Shown piece by piece: positions 54,084 through 63,275 of a stretch of DNA of 64,000 bases. Both the position numbers and the translations under genes were made by a program. Below the pieces are notes generated by a model, which saw nothing but the letters and a program-made list of their open reading frames with translations, was not told where the DNA came from and made no database searches. This DNA is from Flavobacteriales bacterium. GTDB taxonomy: Bacteria > Bacteroidota > Bacteroidia > Flavobacteriales_D > Parvicellaceae. Within the stretch, counting starts at the first letter, position 1. Each line of letters opens with the position of its first letter. The stretch is from positions 1 to 64,000 of the forward strand of contig JAQXDK010000013.1 in the NCBI GenBank assembly GCA_029251405.1. The letters run 5' to 3'.

Positions 54084-55181
54084 ATGGCTCTTAAATGTGG
54101 TATCGTTGGTTTACCAAATGTTGGAAAATCTACACTCTTCAACTGTCTTTCAAATGCAAAAGCACAATCCGCAAATTTCCCTTTCTGTACAATAGAACCT
54201 AATGTTGGAACTATTACAGTTCCTGATAGTAGGTTAAATAAACTAGAAATTCTTGTAAAACCTGAAAAAGTTGTTCCAACTACAATTGAAATTGTCGATA
54301 TAGCAGGTTTAGTAAAAGGTGCTCACAAAGGAGAAGGTTTAGGTAATCAGTTTTTAGCTAATATTCGTGAAGTAGATGCAATTATACATGTACTTAGATG
54401 TTTTGACAATGATAATGTAATTCATGTAGATGGAAAAGTAGACCCTGTTGCTGACAAAGAAATCATTGATTTAGAGCTTCAACTTAAAGATTTAGAAACA
54501 TTAGAAAAAAGAATCGGTGCAATTGAAAGAAAAGCTAAGTCTGGTGATAAAGAAGCAAACAAAGTGTTCTCAGTCTATGAAAGTGCTAAAAACCACCTAA
54601 GCTCTGGAAATTCAATAAGATCTTTAGAATTAGATGATAGTTTATTTAAATATTTAGAGGAATTGCAATTAATAACTGCCAAACCTGTAATGTATGTTTG
54701 TAATGTAGATGAAAAATCTGTTGTTGATGGTAATAAACATGTAAACGATTTAAAGTCAGCTATTTTAAATGAAGATTCAGAAACACTTATACTTGGTGCC
54801 GCTATAGAAGCTGATATTGCTGAATTAACAGACTATGAAGAAAGAAAATTATTTTTGGATGATTTGGGATTAAAAGAGGCAGGTGTAAGTAAACTTATAA
54901 AAAAAGCTTACCAGCTTTTAAAGTTACAAACCTATTTTACTGCTGGGGAAAAAGAAGTAAGAGCTTGGACTATTAAAAGAGGAATGACTGCTCCACAGGC
55001 AGCTGGAGTAATTCACACTGATTTTGAAAAAGGTTTCATTAAAGCAGAAGTTATTAAGTACGATGACTTTGTTGAATATGGATCAGAAAATGATGTTAAG
55101 GAAGCTGGGAAATTAATGATTCAAGGAAAGGAATATGTCTTGAGTGATGGAGATATTATGCATTTTAGGTTTAATGTTTGA
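54084..55181 (+). CDS. ychF: Redox-regulated ATPase YchF
   Basis: 365 aa, the standard length. The P-loop GLPNVGKSTLFNCLSNAKAQ is followed by NFPFCTIEPNVG (switch I) and VDIAGLVKGAHKGEGLGNQF (switch II). The specificity motif reads NVDE instead of the NKxD of GTPases, in line with the family's ATP preference. A helical insertion and the C-terminal TGS domain (TYFTAGEKEVRAWTIKRGMT) end with the family signature YVLSDGDIMHFRFNV. It binds ribosomes and influences translation and oxidative-stress responses. Confidence 0.96.
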   Translation: MALKCGIVGLPNVGKSTLFNCLSNAKAQSANFPFCTIEPNVGTITVPDSRLNKLEILVKPEKVVPTTIEIVDIAGLVKGAHKGEGLGNQFLANIREVDAIIHVLRCFDNDNVIHVDGKVDPVADKEIIDLELQLKDLETLEKRIGAIERKAKSGDKEANKVFSVYESAKNHLSSGNSIRSLELDDSLFKYLEELQLITAKPVMYVCNVDEKSVVDGNKHVNDLKSAILNEDSETLILGAAIEADIAELTDYEERKLFLDDLGLKEAGVSKLIKKAYQLLKLQTYFTAGEKEVRAWTIKRGMTAPQAAGVIHTDFEKGFIKAEVIKYDDFVEYGSENDVKEAGKLMIQGKEYVLSDGDIMHFRFNV

Positions 55182-55215
55182 GCAATAAACTCAATAAAAA
55201 TATGTTTTTACAGTA

Positions 55216-56232
55216 ATGAAATATTTTTCCCTCTTAATTTTAGTACTATTTTATCTTTTAGGATCTTCTCAACAACAAATACAATATTCCATATTAAATA
55301 ATAATTGTGCAGCAAGAAATTCTTCGTTAGGTGGTTATCCAATTGGGGTCATTGACGAAGATCCTTCACTTTCAATTTTTTTACCATCAAACCTATCAAA
55401 ATTAAGCGTTAATAAATTAGTTATTAATTATAACAATCATTTTGCAGATTCTGATTTTGGAATGATCAATTACAATTTTCTTATAAAAAAAAATAGTGTT
55501 TTTTCAGCTACATTGTTTTATAATAATTATGGGAGTTTTGAATATTATGATGCTTCTGGTAATTCTTACGGAAATAGTTTCAAAGCTGCGGATTGGGTTT
55601 TCCAAATAGGCCATTCTAGAAAACTATATGAAAATTTTCAAATAGGATTGAATTTCAAAGTAATTAACTCAAGATTAGAAGTTTACAATTCTATTGCCTT
55701 GGCTTCTGACATCAGCTTAACTTATTTCAATGATGAAAAAAGAATTGGAGGCTATTTTTTATTGAGTAATATTGGAACATCAATAACAAATTATAGTTCA
55801 TTTTCAAATGGTAAGTTACCAGCTAACTCAATAATTAGTTTTAACACTAAACTGAAATATGCTCCAGTACGATTTCATTTAACTTATAATCACTTAAATA
55901 AGTGGGATATATCTTCCACTAAGACAAATAGTAATTCCTTTAGTTTTAATGAATTTTCAAAACAATTTTTTAATCATTTTATCATAGCCTCTGAATTTTT
56001 ATTTTCTGATAATTTTAATTTTAGATTTGGATACGATCTTTTATCAAGAAATGAGCTCCAACCACAATCAAGACCAGGAACGACAGGGATTTCGTGGGGA
56101 ATAGGTTTAAAAATAAAAGATTTTAAAATAAATTATTCTAATTCCAAGTATCATTTTGCTGGAATTTCAAATAACCTAACTATTATTAAAAGCTTACGGT
56201 TTTTTAAACCAAAAGATTTGAGTCCTCAATAG
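55216..56232 (+). CDS. porQ: Type IX secretion system protein PorQ
   Basis: 338 aa. A signal peptide (cleavage near GSSQQ) precedes a beta-barrel-like outer membrane protein of the PorQ family: [20 protein letters not shown] (a GG..A.LG-type start), [20 protein letters not shown], and alternating aromatic strands ending [15 protein letters not shown]. PorQ, with PorU, PorV and PorZ, forms the attachment complex that processes T9SS cargo and anchors it to the surface. The cargo in this window includes 11182-13785 and 51561-54062. It is 34 nt after ychF and convergent with ttcA, overlapping by 29 nt. Confidence 0.83.
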   Translation: MKYFSLLILVLFYLLGSSQQQIQYSILNNNCAARNSSLGGYPIGVIDEDPSLSIFLPSNLSKLSVNKLVINYNNHFADSDFGMINYNFLIKKNSVFSATLFYNNYGSFEYYDASGNSYGNSFKAADWVFQIGHSRKLYENFQIGLNFKVINSRLEVYNSIALASDISLTYFNDEKRIGGYFLLSNIGTSITNYSSFSNGKLPANSIISFNTKLKYAPVRFHLTYNHLNKWDISSTKTNSNSFSFNEFSKQFFNHFIIASEFLFSDNFNFRFGYDLLSRNELQPQSRPGTTGISWGIGLKIKDFKINYSNSKYHFAGISNNLTIIKSLRFFKPKDLSPQ

Positions 56233-57007
56233 GAGTTAAGTCTTTAAAATTATGAATTTCTCTATCTAATAAATGAGATGGCGAAATATTTTGTAAAGCT
56301 CTAAAAATAATAGCTTTTCTGTTGGGATAATCAATTTCCCACTCATTCAAAAGTGCCTTTACTTTCTTTCTTTGTAGGTTTGTTTGTGATCCGCAAAGTG
56401 TGCAAGGGATTATTGGGAAATCCATTAGTTTAGAATAAACTTCGATTTCAGATTCTTTACAATATGAAAGAGGTCTAAGCACCATTAAATCTCCACTATC
56501 AATTAAATATTTTGGTGGCATTGCTTCCATTTTACCACTAAAAAAAAGATTTAAGAAATAAGTTTCAATAATATCATCCATGTGATGACCTAAAGCAATT
56601 TTATTACACTTTAATTCTCTAGCAAAATCATATAAGGTCCCTCTTCTAAGTCTAGAACATAAACTGCACATAGTTTTACCTTCAGGGATTTTTTCTTTTA
56701 CAATACTGTAGGTATCCTTCTCAATAATTTTGTAATTCACCTTTAATGCACTTAAATATTTGGGTAAAACTTCTTCTGGAAAACCAGGTTGTTTTTGATC
56801 CATATTAACAGCTATAAAATTGAAATTGGTTTTACCATATTTTTGGAAATGAATCATCATATCTAACATCGTGTAACTGTCTTTTCCTCCAGATATACAA
56901 ACCATAATACTGTCGCCATCTTCAATCATTGAAAAGTCATCAATAGCTTTTTTAGTTGCGTTAATTATTTTTTTTCTTGATTTTAATAGCTCTTTTTTAT
57001 CCTTCAC
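56204..57007 (-). CDS. ttcA: tRNA 2-thiocytidine(32) synthetase-like protein (TtcA family)
   Basis: 267 aa. The PP-loop ATPase motif is [16 protein letters not shown]. Two CxxC pairs, [10 protein letters not shown] and CTLCGSQ, supply the [4Fe-4S] ligands. [20 protein letters not shown] and [13 protein letters not shown] are family features, and the end NISPSHLLD also matches TtcA. It thiolates cytidine 32 in some tRNAs. It is monocistronic, divergent from rocD across a 90-nt gap. Confidence 0.92.
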   Translation of the reverse strand: MKDKKELLKSRKKIINATKKAIDDFSMIEDGDSIMVCISGGKDSYTMLDMMIHFQKYGKTNFNFIAVNMDQKQPGFPEEVLPKYLSALKVNYKIIEKDTYSIVKEKIPEGKTMCSLCSRLRRGTLYDFARELKCNKIALGHHMDDIIETYFLNLFFSGKMEAMPPKYLIDSGDLMVLRPLSYCKESEIEVYSKLMDFPIIPCTLCGSQTNLQRKKVKALLNEWEIDYPNRKAIIFRALQNISPSHLLDREIHNFKDLTPIEDSNLLV

Positions 57008-57078
57008 CTTACAAAGAAAATAATAAAACTTAATTAGGTACTTTATTAAAAAACATTTCTCTAAAAATTACTAATTAT

Positions 57079-57086
57079 TATATTTG
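57079..57086 (+). promoter_or_regulatory. -7 promoter element of rocD
   Basis: TATATTTG, an exact TAnnTTTG match, ends 14 nt before the rocD ATG. No clear TTG -33 is present. Confidence 0.5.
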
Positions 57087-57100
57087 ATGAAAATATAAAC

Positions 57101-58327
57101 ATGGACTCAAATACTTTAATAGATTTAGAAAATAATTTCGGTGCACATAATTACCATCCTTTACCTGTTGTCTTAGATAGAGGAGAGGGTGTATTTGTAT
57201 GGGATTCAGAAGGTAAAAAGTATTTTGATTTTTTATCTGCTTATTCAGCAGTAAACCAAGGACATTGTCACCCAAAAATTATTGAGGCTTTAGTAAATCA
57301 AGCTTCCAAATTAACTTTAACAAGTAGAGCATTTTTCAACAGCCAATTGGGACCTTATGAAAAGTTTATTTGCGAGCTATTTAATTATGATAAAGTATTG
57401 CCTATGAATACAGGCGTTGAAGGTGGTGAAACTGCTAACAAACTTGCAAGAAAATGGGGATATCTTAAAAAGAATATTCCAGAAAATAAAGCAAGAATTA
57501 TTTTTGCTAAAGGTAACTTTTGGGGAAGAACACTTGCTGCTATTTCTTCTTCTGATGATCCGCTATCTTATGAAGGGTTTGGACCTTACATGCCTGGATA
57601 CGATTTAATTCCTTATAATGATTTAGATGCTTTAGAAAATGAACTTAAAGATTCTAATGTTGCCGCTTTTATGGTTGAACCAATTCAAGGAGAAGCAGGA
57701 GTCGTTGTTCCAGACGAAGGTTATTTAAAAGGAGTTAGAGAGTTGTGTACTAAATATAATGTATTATTTATAGCAGATGAAGTTCAAACTGGAATTGGAA
57801 GAACTGGTAAATTATTAGCAACTGACTATGAAAATGCCAAACCAGATATATTAATTCTAGGAAAAGCATTGTCTGGTGGAGTGTTCCCTGTATCCGCTGT
57901 ATTAGCCAACAATGAAGTCATGATGTGTATTAAACCAGGTGAACATGGATCTACATTTGGTGGCAATCCATTAGCTTGTGTTGTTGCAAAGGCAGCTTTA
58001 GATGTAATAATAGATGAAAAACTTTCAGAAAATGCTTTTGAGTTGGGTAATTATTTCAGGAGTGAACTTAATAAATTTATTGAAAAATCTGATTTAGTTA
58101 AGTTAGTTAGGGGGAAAGGATTGTTAAATGCTATTGTGATTAATGATTTAGAAACTAGTGAGACAGCATGGAATCTTTGTGTAGAAATGAAAAATAACGG
58201 ATTATTAGCAAAACCAACTCATGGGAATATTATAAGATTTGCTCCTCCACTCACCATTACCAAAGAGCAATTAAAAACATGTACTGAAATTATTACAAAC
58301 ACTGTAGAGAACTATAGTGCTTCTTAG
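57101..58327 (+). CDS. rocD: Ornithine aminotransferase
   Basis: 408 aa class III PLP aminotransferase. [39 protein letters not shown] and [20 protein letters not shown] match ornithine aminotransferases, as does [10 protein letters not shown]. The PLP lysine is in [10 protein letters not shown] and the Asp in [27 protein letters not shown] follows. It converts ornithine and 2-oxoglutarate to glutamate semialdehyde, linking arginine and proline metabolism. A -7 box is upstream, and it converges on dnaN with a 4-nt stop overlap (TTAG). Confidence 0.95.
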   Translation: MDSNTLIDLENNFGAHNYHPLPVVLDRGEGVFVWDSEGKKYFDFLSAYSAVNQGHCHPKIIEALVNQASKLTLTSRAFFNSQLGPYEKFICELFNYDKVLPMNTGVEGGETANKLARKWGYLKKNIPENKARIIFAKGNFWGRTLAAISSSDDPLSYEGFGPYMPGYDLIPYNDLDALENELKDSNVAAFMVEPIQGEAGVVVPDEGYLKGVRELCTKYNVLFIADEVQTGIGRTGKLLATDYENAKPDILILGKALSGGVFPVSAVLANNEVMMCIKPGEHGSTFGGNPLACVVAKAALDVIIDEKLSENAFELGNYFRSELNKFIEKSDLVKLVRGKGLLNAIVINDLETSETAWNLCVEMKNNGLLAKPTHGNIIRFAPPLTITKEQLKTCTEIITNTVENYSAS

Positions 58328-59439
58328 GAATTTAGCATTACTGGCATAACCAGCATAAGAATATCTTCACCTTCATCACTATTATCAGGTATTAATATTC
58401 CAGCTCTATTGGGTGCACTTAGTTCAAAAATAACATTATCAGAGTCTATATTTTGTAACATCTCATTTAAAAATCTAGAATTAAATCCTATTTCCATAGA
58501 CTCTCCCTCATAAGAACAAGTTAGCCTTTCGTTAGCTTCATTGGAAAAATCAACATCTTCTGCGCTTATATTTAATTCACTTCCATTTATTTTAAGTCTT
58601 ACTTGATGAGTTGTTTTATTGGCAAAGATACTTACACGTTTTATAGATTGTGAAAAAGCATTTCTATCAACTGTGAGCCTATTTGGGTTCTCTTTGGGAA
58701 TAACAGCTTCATAGTTTGGATATTTTCCGTCTACAAGTCTACAAACCAATAGAATATCATTAAATGCTATACTAGCGTTGGATTCATTATATTGGATGGT
58801 CACATCCCCGTCATAACTTTGAAGTAATCCTTTCAATAAATTCATAGGCTTTTTAGGAACAATGAATGCTGATGGGGTAGCAGACTTTACATCGTTTCTC
58901 TTGTATCTTACTAGTTTGTGAGCATCAGTTGCAACAAAAGTTAGATGGTCTTCAGAAAGTTGAATAAAGATTCCACTCATAACAGGTCTTAAATCGTCAT
59001 TTCCAGAAGCGAATATTGTCTTTTCAATAGCTCTTTGAAAAATAAAACTACTTATTGAAACAGTAGATGGAGCTTCAATTATTGGAGATTTCGGGAATTC
59101 TTCACCATTGAAGCCACTTAATTTATACTTTCCGTAATCAGAAGAAATTTCAACACCCATCTTATCGTCGATAGAGAAGGTTAGAGGGTGATTGGGAAAA
59201 GTTTTCAAAATATCTAAAAGCATTTTTGCTGGTATAGCTACACTTCCTTCACTTTTAGCATCAATAGCTATTGTAGAAGTCATAGTAGACTCTAGATCGG
59301 AACAAGAAATTGTTAAATTTTGATCCTTAATTTCAAATAGAAAATTATCTAATATTGGTAGAGTATTAGAACTATTTAATACACCTCCAATAGCTTGTAA
59401 TTGTTTTAACAATACTTGACTAGAAACTATAAACTTCAT
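58324..59439 (-). CDS. dnaN: DNA polymerase III subunit beta (sliding clamp)
   Basis: 371 aa, standard for the three-domain clamp. The first domain starts [75 protein letters not shown] and the C-terminal [17 protein letters not shown] and LVMPVML are typical. It is the processivity factor of replication; the C-terminal domain pocket binds polymerase peptides. It is not next to dnaA here but lies 81 nt downstream of the DUF4340 gene that follows gldG. Confidence 0.97.
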   Translation of the reverse strand: MKFIVSSQVLLKQLQAIGGVLNSSNTLPILDNFLFEIKDQNLTISCSDLESTMTSTIAIDAKSEGSVAIPAKMLLDILKTFPNHPLTFSIDDKMGVEISSDYGKYKLSGFNGEEFPKSPIIEAPSTVSISSFIFQRAIEKTIFASGNDDLRPVMSGIFIQLSEDHLTFVATDAHKLVRYKRNDVKSATPSAFIVPKKPMNLLKGLLQSYDGDVTIQYNESNASIAFNDILLVCRLVDGKYPNYEAVIPKENPNRLTVDRNAFSQSIKRVSIFANKTTHQVRLKINGSELNISAEDVDFSNEANERLTCSYEGESMEIGFNSRFLNEMLQNIDSDNVIFELSAPNRAGILIPDNSDEGEDILMLVMPVMLNS

Positions 59440-59528
59440 ATATATTCAAATTAGATCATAAATATCTGAATTGTATTAATAATAAACTATTAGAATTAAT
59501 CTTATTTATTAACACCTAATTAATAATA

Positions 59529-60521
59529 TCATCTTGTAAAGAATGACAATGGTTTAAAGAGAATTTCCCAATTAAAATATTGTGCTCTTAGTAATTCATT
59601 ATTATTATTGACTCTAATATATCCATATTCAGCATCCCAACCATTGGGAGCATTTTCATCTTTTATTCTCCAAAAATCAACGTACGTAGATTGATTATCA
59701 ACATCTAACAAATTAAAAGATATAAATGGATCAGAATTAAATATTGAATCCATTATATTTTGATTTTCAAACATAATTTTATTGTAGGAAATATTGTTGA
59801 AATGTGTTAAATAATGCTTAACCTGAGAAGAATCATATTTTTTAATTTTTTCATTTTTAAAGTTTAAAAGAACAACATTGTTATTAGAATTTGAAATTGT
59901 AAAAGTTTCTTTACGATTTTGATAAAAATTAGTTGTTATTTTTTGAACACTTTTTGGGTTTTTATAAGAGAATATTCTAGGTGATCTCCACGCTTTCCAG
60001 TCTGTGAAAAATCTTACATCTAAAGTCCCATACATTCCTGGCTTATAGGTAATGTAGGGTTTTTCACCTTTTTCATCGTCTAGCTCTAAAAGCATGTAAG
60101 TCCCGGTGTGGTCTTGAGTTGGAGAACCGATATACCAAGATTTGTAAGGCAAATTTCTATCTAAAAATATGTCAACTTTTTTATGTCTTACTGAAAGTCT
60201 GTTAATTACAGTATTAAATGCCGATTTAGGGACGTCTTGTTTCACTCTAATTCTATAAAAAGTTTCCATTAATAAATCCACGCTAGGTTGACTTGCTTTA
60301 AAATCAGATCCTGCTATCATCCAAGTTCTGGAACTATTATCCCTAGTAATTAATATCTCGTCTCCCTCTGTATTAGATATTCTGAATTTAGAAATACTAG
60401 CAGTATCTTTAATTGCAAAATTTTTAAATATTTCAGTGTTTTTAGGATTTTCACATTGAAGACAAATGCTAACAGAAATAAATAAAATTAGAATACAGAA
60501 ATAGGTGTTTTTATTTAACAT
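59529..60521 (-). CDS. DUF4340-domain lipoprotein following gldG
   Basis: 330 aa from the ATG at 60521; a longer start at 60557 would put twelve extra residues before the signal. The N-terminus is a lipoprotein signal (MLNKNTYFCILILFISVSIC) with the lipobox Cys in LQCENP. The body matches DUF4340: FRISNTEGDEILITRDNSSR, TWMIAGSDFKASQPSVDLLM, ETFYRIRVKQDVP, SWYIGSPTQDHTGTYMLLEL, and FTDWKAWRSPRIFSY. The gene overlaps the gldG stop by 11 nt. DUF4340 proteins are, to my knowledge, often encoded beside GldG-like ABC proteins in other bacteria, so it is probably a third component of this complex. Confidence 0.85.
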   Translation of the reverse strand: MLNKNTYFCILILFISVSICLQCENPKNTEIFKNFAIKDTASISKFRISNTEGDEILITRDNSSRTWMIAGSDFKASQPSVDLLMETFYRIRVKQDVPKSAFNTVINRLSVRHKKVDIFLDRNLPYKSWYIGSPTQDHTGTYMLLELDDEKGEKPYITYKPGMYGTLDVRFFTDWKAWRSPRIFSYKNPKSVQKITTNFYQNRKETFTISNSNNNVVLLNFKNEKIKKYDSSQVKHYLTHFNNISYNKIMFENQNIMDSIFNSDPFISFNLLDVDNQSTYVDFWRIKDENAPNGWDAEYGYIRVNNNNELLRAQYFNWEILFKPLSFFTR

Positions 60522-62430
60522 ATTTATTTTTTCTAAAATATTGATTGAGTAGACCAAATACTATTATGAAAAGCAGGGGAAGAAGTATGTTTATTACTTG
60601 CCAGGTCTGTTTTTCATTAAATATTTCTTTTTTCAATAATCTTGGCATATTCATTTTAGATCTAAGTGGAATTAATTCGCTTTGTCCTAATAATTCATCT
60701 ACTAAATTTTGGAAAAACATACTGTTTCCATATCTAGGAAAAAATTCAGGTGTCCCATAATCTGCACTTTCAAATGATAATAAAACAGGTTTAATTTGAT
60801 CACTAATTTTAAGAAAATCATTTCTTATTAAATCACCATCTCCAATAAAAATCATTTTAGTTGGTACACTTGTTTCTTTAAATTTAACCAACGGATTACC
60901 AATAAATTTTTGAAATTCTTTACTTACAGCTCTATTTTGATAATTAGATTTGAAAACACCTTCAAAAAGCCATCCACATACTGGAGGTTTTGCTTCATTT
61001 TCGAAATTTTTAGGGTTGTAATTATAAAGATTTTGATAATTCACTGATGTTTGTCTCAATATTTTGTAATCTAATGAGGACTTTAGAAGTGCCGTCTTTA
61101 AAGTAGCATTATCACCTACAGTATCTATGGAACAAACGTATCTTGTTTTTACCGGACCTACATTTCTAAGGTATTTTGAAGGCTCGTCTAAATATAATAG
61201 TGGATAGAAATACCAATTAGGTATTCTTCCAAGACCATCTTCTCTAATTTTTGGAGAACATCTACTGTCATTTATCATGTTTACGTTAAATCTAGCTCCA
61301 TATTTAAAAAGAAATTGTTGTAATCCGTGATCAACTGCACTAGCATAAGTTATGTTGGTATCTTGGAGAATTGCTTCATTTACATCAAGCATATCTACTA
61401 ACCATATGATAGTACCACCATTCATTATATATTGATCAATTATAAAAAGTTCTTTTTCTGAAAATTTAGATCTTGGCTTTGCAACTATTAGCAAATCTGT
61501 TTTTTCAAGAACATTAAGATCTTCACTTACTTTGGAGGGATCTTCAAGAAAATTAGAAATGATTTTGTTTTGGAGATATTTTTTAATGTATCTCTTTGTA
61601 TTTTTATTGGGGTTATTAAGTTCATCAAAAATGGGGAACCCTCTTTTTCTTATAAAGATACTGTCAATAGAATTAGTTATTAAAGAATCGTATTTAGAAT
61701 TTGATAAGTCAATTGATTCATTGTAAAATTTTGTTTTCAATTGCTTAATTCTAAGAGTATCAACATCGTAATATTTAATAAGTTGGTCTCTAATAATCCA
61801 TGCATCAGCGTTGTCTATTTCTCCATGTCCTCTAAGAAATTTAATTTTTTTAGAATTGGGTTTTATAAGATTGTTTAGACCTAGAATAATATTGTATTCC
61901 AATTGATCGTTAAATTGGTTTATTATTGCTTGTGATATGGGAAACTTTCCTTTTTGGAGCAATTGTACGGGGGTAAACTGATCTCCCATTCTGAGGATTA
62001 TTCCACTCCAAATTCTAACAACTTCTTGTTTACTATCTCTAGATATTAAAATGTCTGTAAAGTCTATACCGTCTTTAAAAACTTGGTTTTTAAATTCTTT
62101 TGCTAACTCTGGATCTTCATCTAAATCAATATAATTTATTTGGAAATTTTCACCACCATAGGCTTTAAACTCGTCTAATTTCTCATTAAGTGATTTTTTT
62201 AATCTTTCAATTTCAGCTGGATAATCGCCAACTAAATAGACATCAGCAGTTATTATTTCAGAAAGATTTGATAAAGTTTCTTTAGAATTTTCAGATAAAG
62301 AATGGATTTTATCTTTGGATAAATCAAATCTGAAAAATGCAGTACTTGAAAATATATTAACCAAAAATATTAAAAGGATAACCAATATTAAATTTAACAA
62401 ACTACTGTATCGATTGTAAAAGGACATCAT
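60511..62430 (-). CDS. gldG: Gliding-associated ABC transporter substrate-binding protein GldG
   Basis: 639 aa. An N-terminal helix (SLLNLILVILLIFLVNIFSS) and a C-terminal helix (VINILLPLLFIIVFGLLNQY) anchor a large periplasmic region with LSKDKIHSLSENSKETLSNL, ITADVYLVGDYPAEIERLKK and INYIDLDEDPELAKEFKNQV, plus DUF4350/GldG-like LLIVAKPRSKFSEKELFIID and GGTIIWLVDML. Together with GldF and the ATPase GldA (not in this window) it forms an ABC complex linked to gliding motility in Flavobacterium. Its gene abuts gldF with a 1-nt overlap. Confidence 0.93.
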   Translation of the reverse strand: MMSFYNRYSSLLNLILVILLIFLVNIFSSTAFFRFDLSKDKIHSLSENSKETLSNLSEIITADVYLVGDYPAEIERLKKSLNEKLDEFKAYGGENFQINYIDLDEDPELAKEFKNQVFKDGIDFTDILISRDSKQEVVRIWSGIILRMGDQFTPVQLLQKGKFPISQAIINQFNDQLEYNIILGLNNLIKPNSKKIKFLRGHGEIDNADAWIIRDQLIKYYDVDTLRIKQLKTKFYNESIDLSNSKYDSLITNSIDSIFIRKRGFPIFDELNNPNKNTKRYIKKYLQNKIISNFLEDPSKVSEDLNVLEKTDLLIVAKPRSKFSEKELFIIDQYIMNGGTIIWLVDMLDVNEAILQDTNITYASAVDHGLQQFLFKYGARFNVNMINDSRCSPKIREDGLGRIPNWYFYPLLYLDEPSKYLRNVGPVKTRYVCSIDTVGDNATLKTALLKSSLDYKILRQTSVNYQNLYNYNPKNFENEAKPPVCGWLFEGVFKSNYQNRAVSKEFQKFIGNPLVKFKETSVPTKMIFIGDGDLIRNDFLKISDQIKPVLLSFESADYGTPEFFPRYGNSMFFQNLVDELLGQSELIPLRSKMNMPRLLKKEIFNEKQTWQVINILLPLLFIIVFGLLNQYFRKNKYVK

Positions 62431-63152
62431 TAGTTAGGTTTTAATACAGTTTTTGTAAGGAACAAAGCCAAAAATATTAAAGAAATAAAATAAATAAGGT
62501 CTCTTGAATCAATAATTCCTCTGTGTAAAGCATTGAAATGATCTAACATACTGAGTTTTATTAAATAATAGTCTAATGGATTTCCAACAAAAACAGCAAT
62601 ATATGAGATACCTAAATAAATAAAGAAATTAAAAAAAAGGCCTAGTAAAAAAGCTATTACTTGATTTTTCGAAAGACTGGATGCAAAAACACCAATAGCT
62701 ACAAAAGTTATACTTAATAAGATGAGACCTAAATAACCTCCAACAGTGGTAGGATGGTCTATGTTACCTACTATTTCTCCCATTTGATAAACACTTATGT
62801 AGTAAATCAAAGTAGGTAATATGGTAATTATAGCTAAAAAACTTGCGGCTAAAAATTTTGAAAAAATAATTTGAAAAATAGAAATCGGTTGGGTCATTAA
62901 AATTTCTAAAGTGCCAGTTTTTTTTTCTTCAGCAAAACATCTCATTGTAAAAGCGGGAAAAAGAAACATCAAAATTCCAGGTGCTTGACTGAAAAAAGTT
63001 TGTAAACTGGATTCACCCATATCAATAATGTTATTACTACCTGGGAAAATCCAAACAAAAAAACCAGAACTTATTAAAAATACTGCCATTGCAGTGTAGC
63101 CAATAATAGAACCTAGGTACGATCTTATTTCTTTTAAAAATAATGCTTTCAT
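62430..63152 (-). CDS. gldF: Gliding-associated ABC transporter permease GldF
   Basis: 240 aa with six membrane helices. KALFLKEIRSYLGSIIGYTA at the N-terminus, FPAFTMRCFAEEKKTGTLEI (the EKK-TGTLE coupling motif) and LLMTQPISIFQIIFSKFLAA are typical of GldF/ABC-2 permeases. SLSKNQVIAFLLGLFFNFFI and the DHFNALHRGIIDSRDLIYFI segment follow. It is the membrane subunit of the GldAFG complex. It is the first gene in the gldF-gldG-DUF4340-dnaN order, and a -7 box (TATATTCG, 63187-63194) precedes it. Confidence 0.94.
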   Translation of the reverse strand: MKALFLKEIRSYLGSIIGYTAMAVFLISSGFFVWIFPGSNNIIDMGESSLQTFFSQAPGILMFLFPAFTMRCFAEEKKTGTLEILMTQPISIFQIIFSKFLAASFLAIITILPTLIYYISVYQMGEIVGNIDHPTTVGGYLGLILLSITFVAIGVFASSLSKNQVIAFLLGLFFNFFIYLGISYIAVFVGNPLDYYLIKLSMLDHFNALHRGIIDSRDLIYFISLIFLALFLTKTVLKPN

Positions 63153-63186
63153 AATCGAAAAAACATAAGATTTTAAATTTAGATTT

Positions 63187-63194
63187 CGAATATA
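63187..63194 (-). promoter_or_regulatory. -7 promoter element of gldF
   Basis: TATATTCG on the minus strand, one base from TAnnTTTG, 34 nt upstream of the gldF ATG. Confidence 0.4.
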
Positions 63195-63263
63195 ATTCTA
63201 TTAATATTAGAAAATAATATTTTTAATTAAAAAGAATTAACAAAACCTATTGAGAAACTTCAA

Positions 63264-63271
63264 TATATTTG
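63264..63271 (+). promoter_or_regulatory. -7-like box abutting the GT2 start
   Basis: TATATTTG, an exact TAnnTTTG match, ends 4 nt before the ATG at 63276. As at guaA, the position would imply a leaderless transcript or a chance match. Confidence 0.35.
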
Positions 63272-63275
63272 TTAA

